Assembly (NCBI GenBank): GCA_016716535.1
Contig: JADJWD010000006.1
Coordinates: 62,001-126,000 of the forward strand
Source of the DNA: Betaproteobacteria bacterium
Lineage (GTDB): Bacteria > Pseudomonadota > Gammaproteobacteria > Burkholderiales > Burkholderiaceae_C
DNA length: 64,000 nucleotides
Reading direction: 5' to 3'
Part shown: piece after piece, positions 63,263 through 64,000 of the stretch
How the letters are laid out: every line of letters starts with the position of its first letter
How positions within the stretch are numbered: the first letter of the stretch is position 1
The notes under the pieces: generated by a model
The model's database searches: none
What the model saw: the letters and a program-made list of their open reading frames with translations, nothing else
What the model was told of the DNA's origin: nothing
Position numbers and translations under genes: made by a program

Positions 63263-63535
63263 CCCTACGACATCGCCGAGCCGCGGCGTTGGCGGGCCGT
63301 GTTCAGGCTGATGCACGGCTACGGCGAGTGGATGCAGCTGTCGGTGTTCCAGTGCCGACTGACTCGCGCCCGGCACGTCGAGCTGCTGGCCCGCTTGACG
63401 AGCACGGTCTCGCTGGCCGACGATCACGTCCTCGTCGTGGACATCGGGGCAGCCGAGAACGTCGAGCCGAAGGTGCAGAGCGGCAGGGGCCTTCGAGGGC
63501 CGCGGGGGTTTCCGGTGCGGGGGGGGCGCAGGTAG
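63263..63535 (+). pseudogene. cas2: Cas2 fragment, fused in frame to the csb2 remnant
   Basis: From PYDIAEPRRWRAVFRLMHGY through EWMQLSVFQCRLTRARHVEL and DDHVLVVDIGAAENVEPKVQ the sequence is a classical Cas2 ferredoxin-like fold with its N-terminal YDIA strand and the YxxSVFQC motif. The start Met and first strand are missing, and the C-terminus dissolves into a G-rich frame slip (eight G at 63519-63526). It is in the same frame as the csb2 remnant about 100 bases upstream. The gene expected between them, the cas4-cas1 fusion, is absent. Cas2 is the structural partner of Cas1 in spacer integration, so adaptation is not expected from this locus as it reads. Confidence 0.8.
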
Positions 63536-63560
63536 GTGCGCGGAGCGGCGCGCGCCGGGG

Positions 63561-64000
63561 CTCCGGGCGAAAAGCCTGGCCTCATTGAAGGTTCCGCGGG
63601 GACATCCGAGGCGCTGCCCGAAGCTGCTGGTGTGGGGCGAGGCAGACATCCGAGGCGAAAGCCCCTCGCGTCCGCCGAACGCGCCACGACCAGACATCCG
63701 AGGCGAAAAGCCTCGGCCTCATTGAAGCCGGTAAGCGCCGGCCGTCAACCCGTTAGAAGTGACGGACATCCGAGGCGAAAAGCCTCGGCCCACCCGGGCG
63801 AAAAGCCTGGCCCAAGCGCACAAGGACGGCGACAGGCGTGCGACATCCGAGGCGAAAAGCCTCGGCCTCATTGAAGCTCCGTGACGATGAAGGTCGGCTT
63901 CCCGTCTGGCCCGAGACATCCGAGGCGAAAAGCCTCGGCCTCATTAGGAGACGTGGCCTGTTGGCAGGCTGGGACATCCGAGGCGAAAAGCCTCGGCCTC
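63561..64000 (+). CRISPR. Type I-G CRISPR array, start degenerate, continues past the right edge
   Basis: Repeat of about 36 bases: GACATCCGAGGCGAAAAGCC then TCGGCCTCATTGAAGC, with a 7-bp stem CCGAGGC/GCCTCGG and the ATTGAAG 3' end that fixes the plus orientation, the same as the cas genes. Good copies start at 63693, 63842, 63915 (3' end altered) and 63973 (cut by the edge); partial or altered copies are at 63561, 63601, 63644 and 63765. Spacers are about 37-38 bases where intact (63728-63764, 63877-63914). The first repeat starts only about 25 bases after cas2, leaving no room for a normal leader. Confidence 0.93.

Noticed and set aside
63720..64000. Minus-strand frames with repeated MRPRLFASDV
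   Set aside because: They are only translations of the CRISPR repeat.

Overview
The window reads as a chromosomal stretch of a very GC-rich betaproteobacterium, most likely Burkholderiales (Rubrivivax/Leptothrix/Ideonella-like). The support is the glnA-DUF4124-ntrB-ntrC arrangement, a small Trp-rich protein of a Burkholderiales-restricted family, an AhpC/AhpF pair, an ETF-ubiquinone oxidoreductase and the codon bias. No rRNA, prophage or insertion sequence was seen; one tRNA (Val-CAC) is present.

Layout. 1-4459: nitrogen-regulation locus on the minus strand (glnA with a sigma-54-type promoter and its own terminator, a DUF4124 protein, ntrB, and ntrC running off the left edge with an apparent frameshift). 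4448-9813: overlapping minus-strand genes (CinA-like MoaB-fold protein, EI24 membrane protein, fatty-acid hydroxylase, polysaccharide deacetylase, YVTN beta-propeller, AIM24). 10034-13572: diguanylate cyclase, CrcB fluoride channel, ETF-QO. 13801-20040: ahpF/ahpC, a DUF6064 membrane protein carrying an in-frame REP-like insertion, an aldo/keto reductase with an export signal, a DsbA-fold isomerase, a permuted papain-fold protein and an enoyl-CoA hydratase-like protein. 20172-29534: a PLP enzyme, then a compact signalling block (LuxR-type regulator, receiver-kinase, receiver-GGDEF, periplasmic substrate-binding protein, large hybrid kinase). 29577-43752: acyl-CoA synthetase, a TAXI-type TRAP transporter group with an aminotransferase and a racemase-like protein, a double-thioredoxin protein, a MetY-like enzyme, an asparagine synthetase without its glutaminase cysteine, and a 7TM-PAS-GGDEF protein. 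43777-54485: tRNA-Val, dnaQ, lgt, a secreted protein built of about twenty 22-residue repeats, ilvD, acs, a YqhA protein and class I fumarase.

54651-64000 is the accessory region and the most interesting part: a WYL-domain regulator followed by a type I-G (formerly I-U) CRISPR-Cas operon, cas3 - Fic antitoxin - Fic toxin - csx17(cas8) - csb1(cas7) - csb2(cas5/6) - cas2 - repeat array. A complete class I Fic toxin-antitoxin signature (antitoxin S-x-x-x-E-G motif and toxin HPFxDxNGRxxR motif) sits between the effector nuclease Cas3 and Cas8, overlapping both, and the toxin is in the same open frame as Cas3. This suggests an AMPylation-type toxin wired into the cas operon. From about 61.8 kb rightwards the reading frames break repeatedly, often beside runs of 7-9 G or C; the second half of csb2 and all of cas4-cas1 are missing, csb2 is joined to cas2, and several CRISPR repeats are damaged. 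This is either real decay of the adaptation module or poor consensus at a contig end, and the sequence alone cannot decide.

Functional reading: the left two thirds is ordinary core metabolism and signalling. The right end is a defence island whose effector genes (cas3, csx17) look intact and whose distal genes do not.
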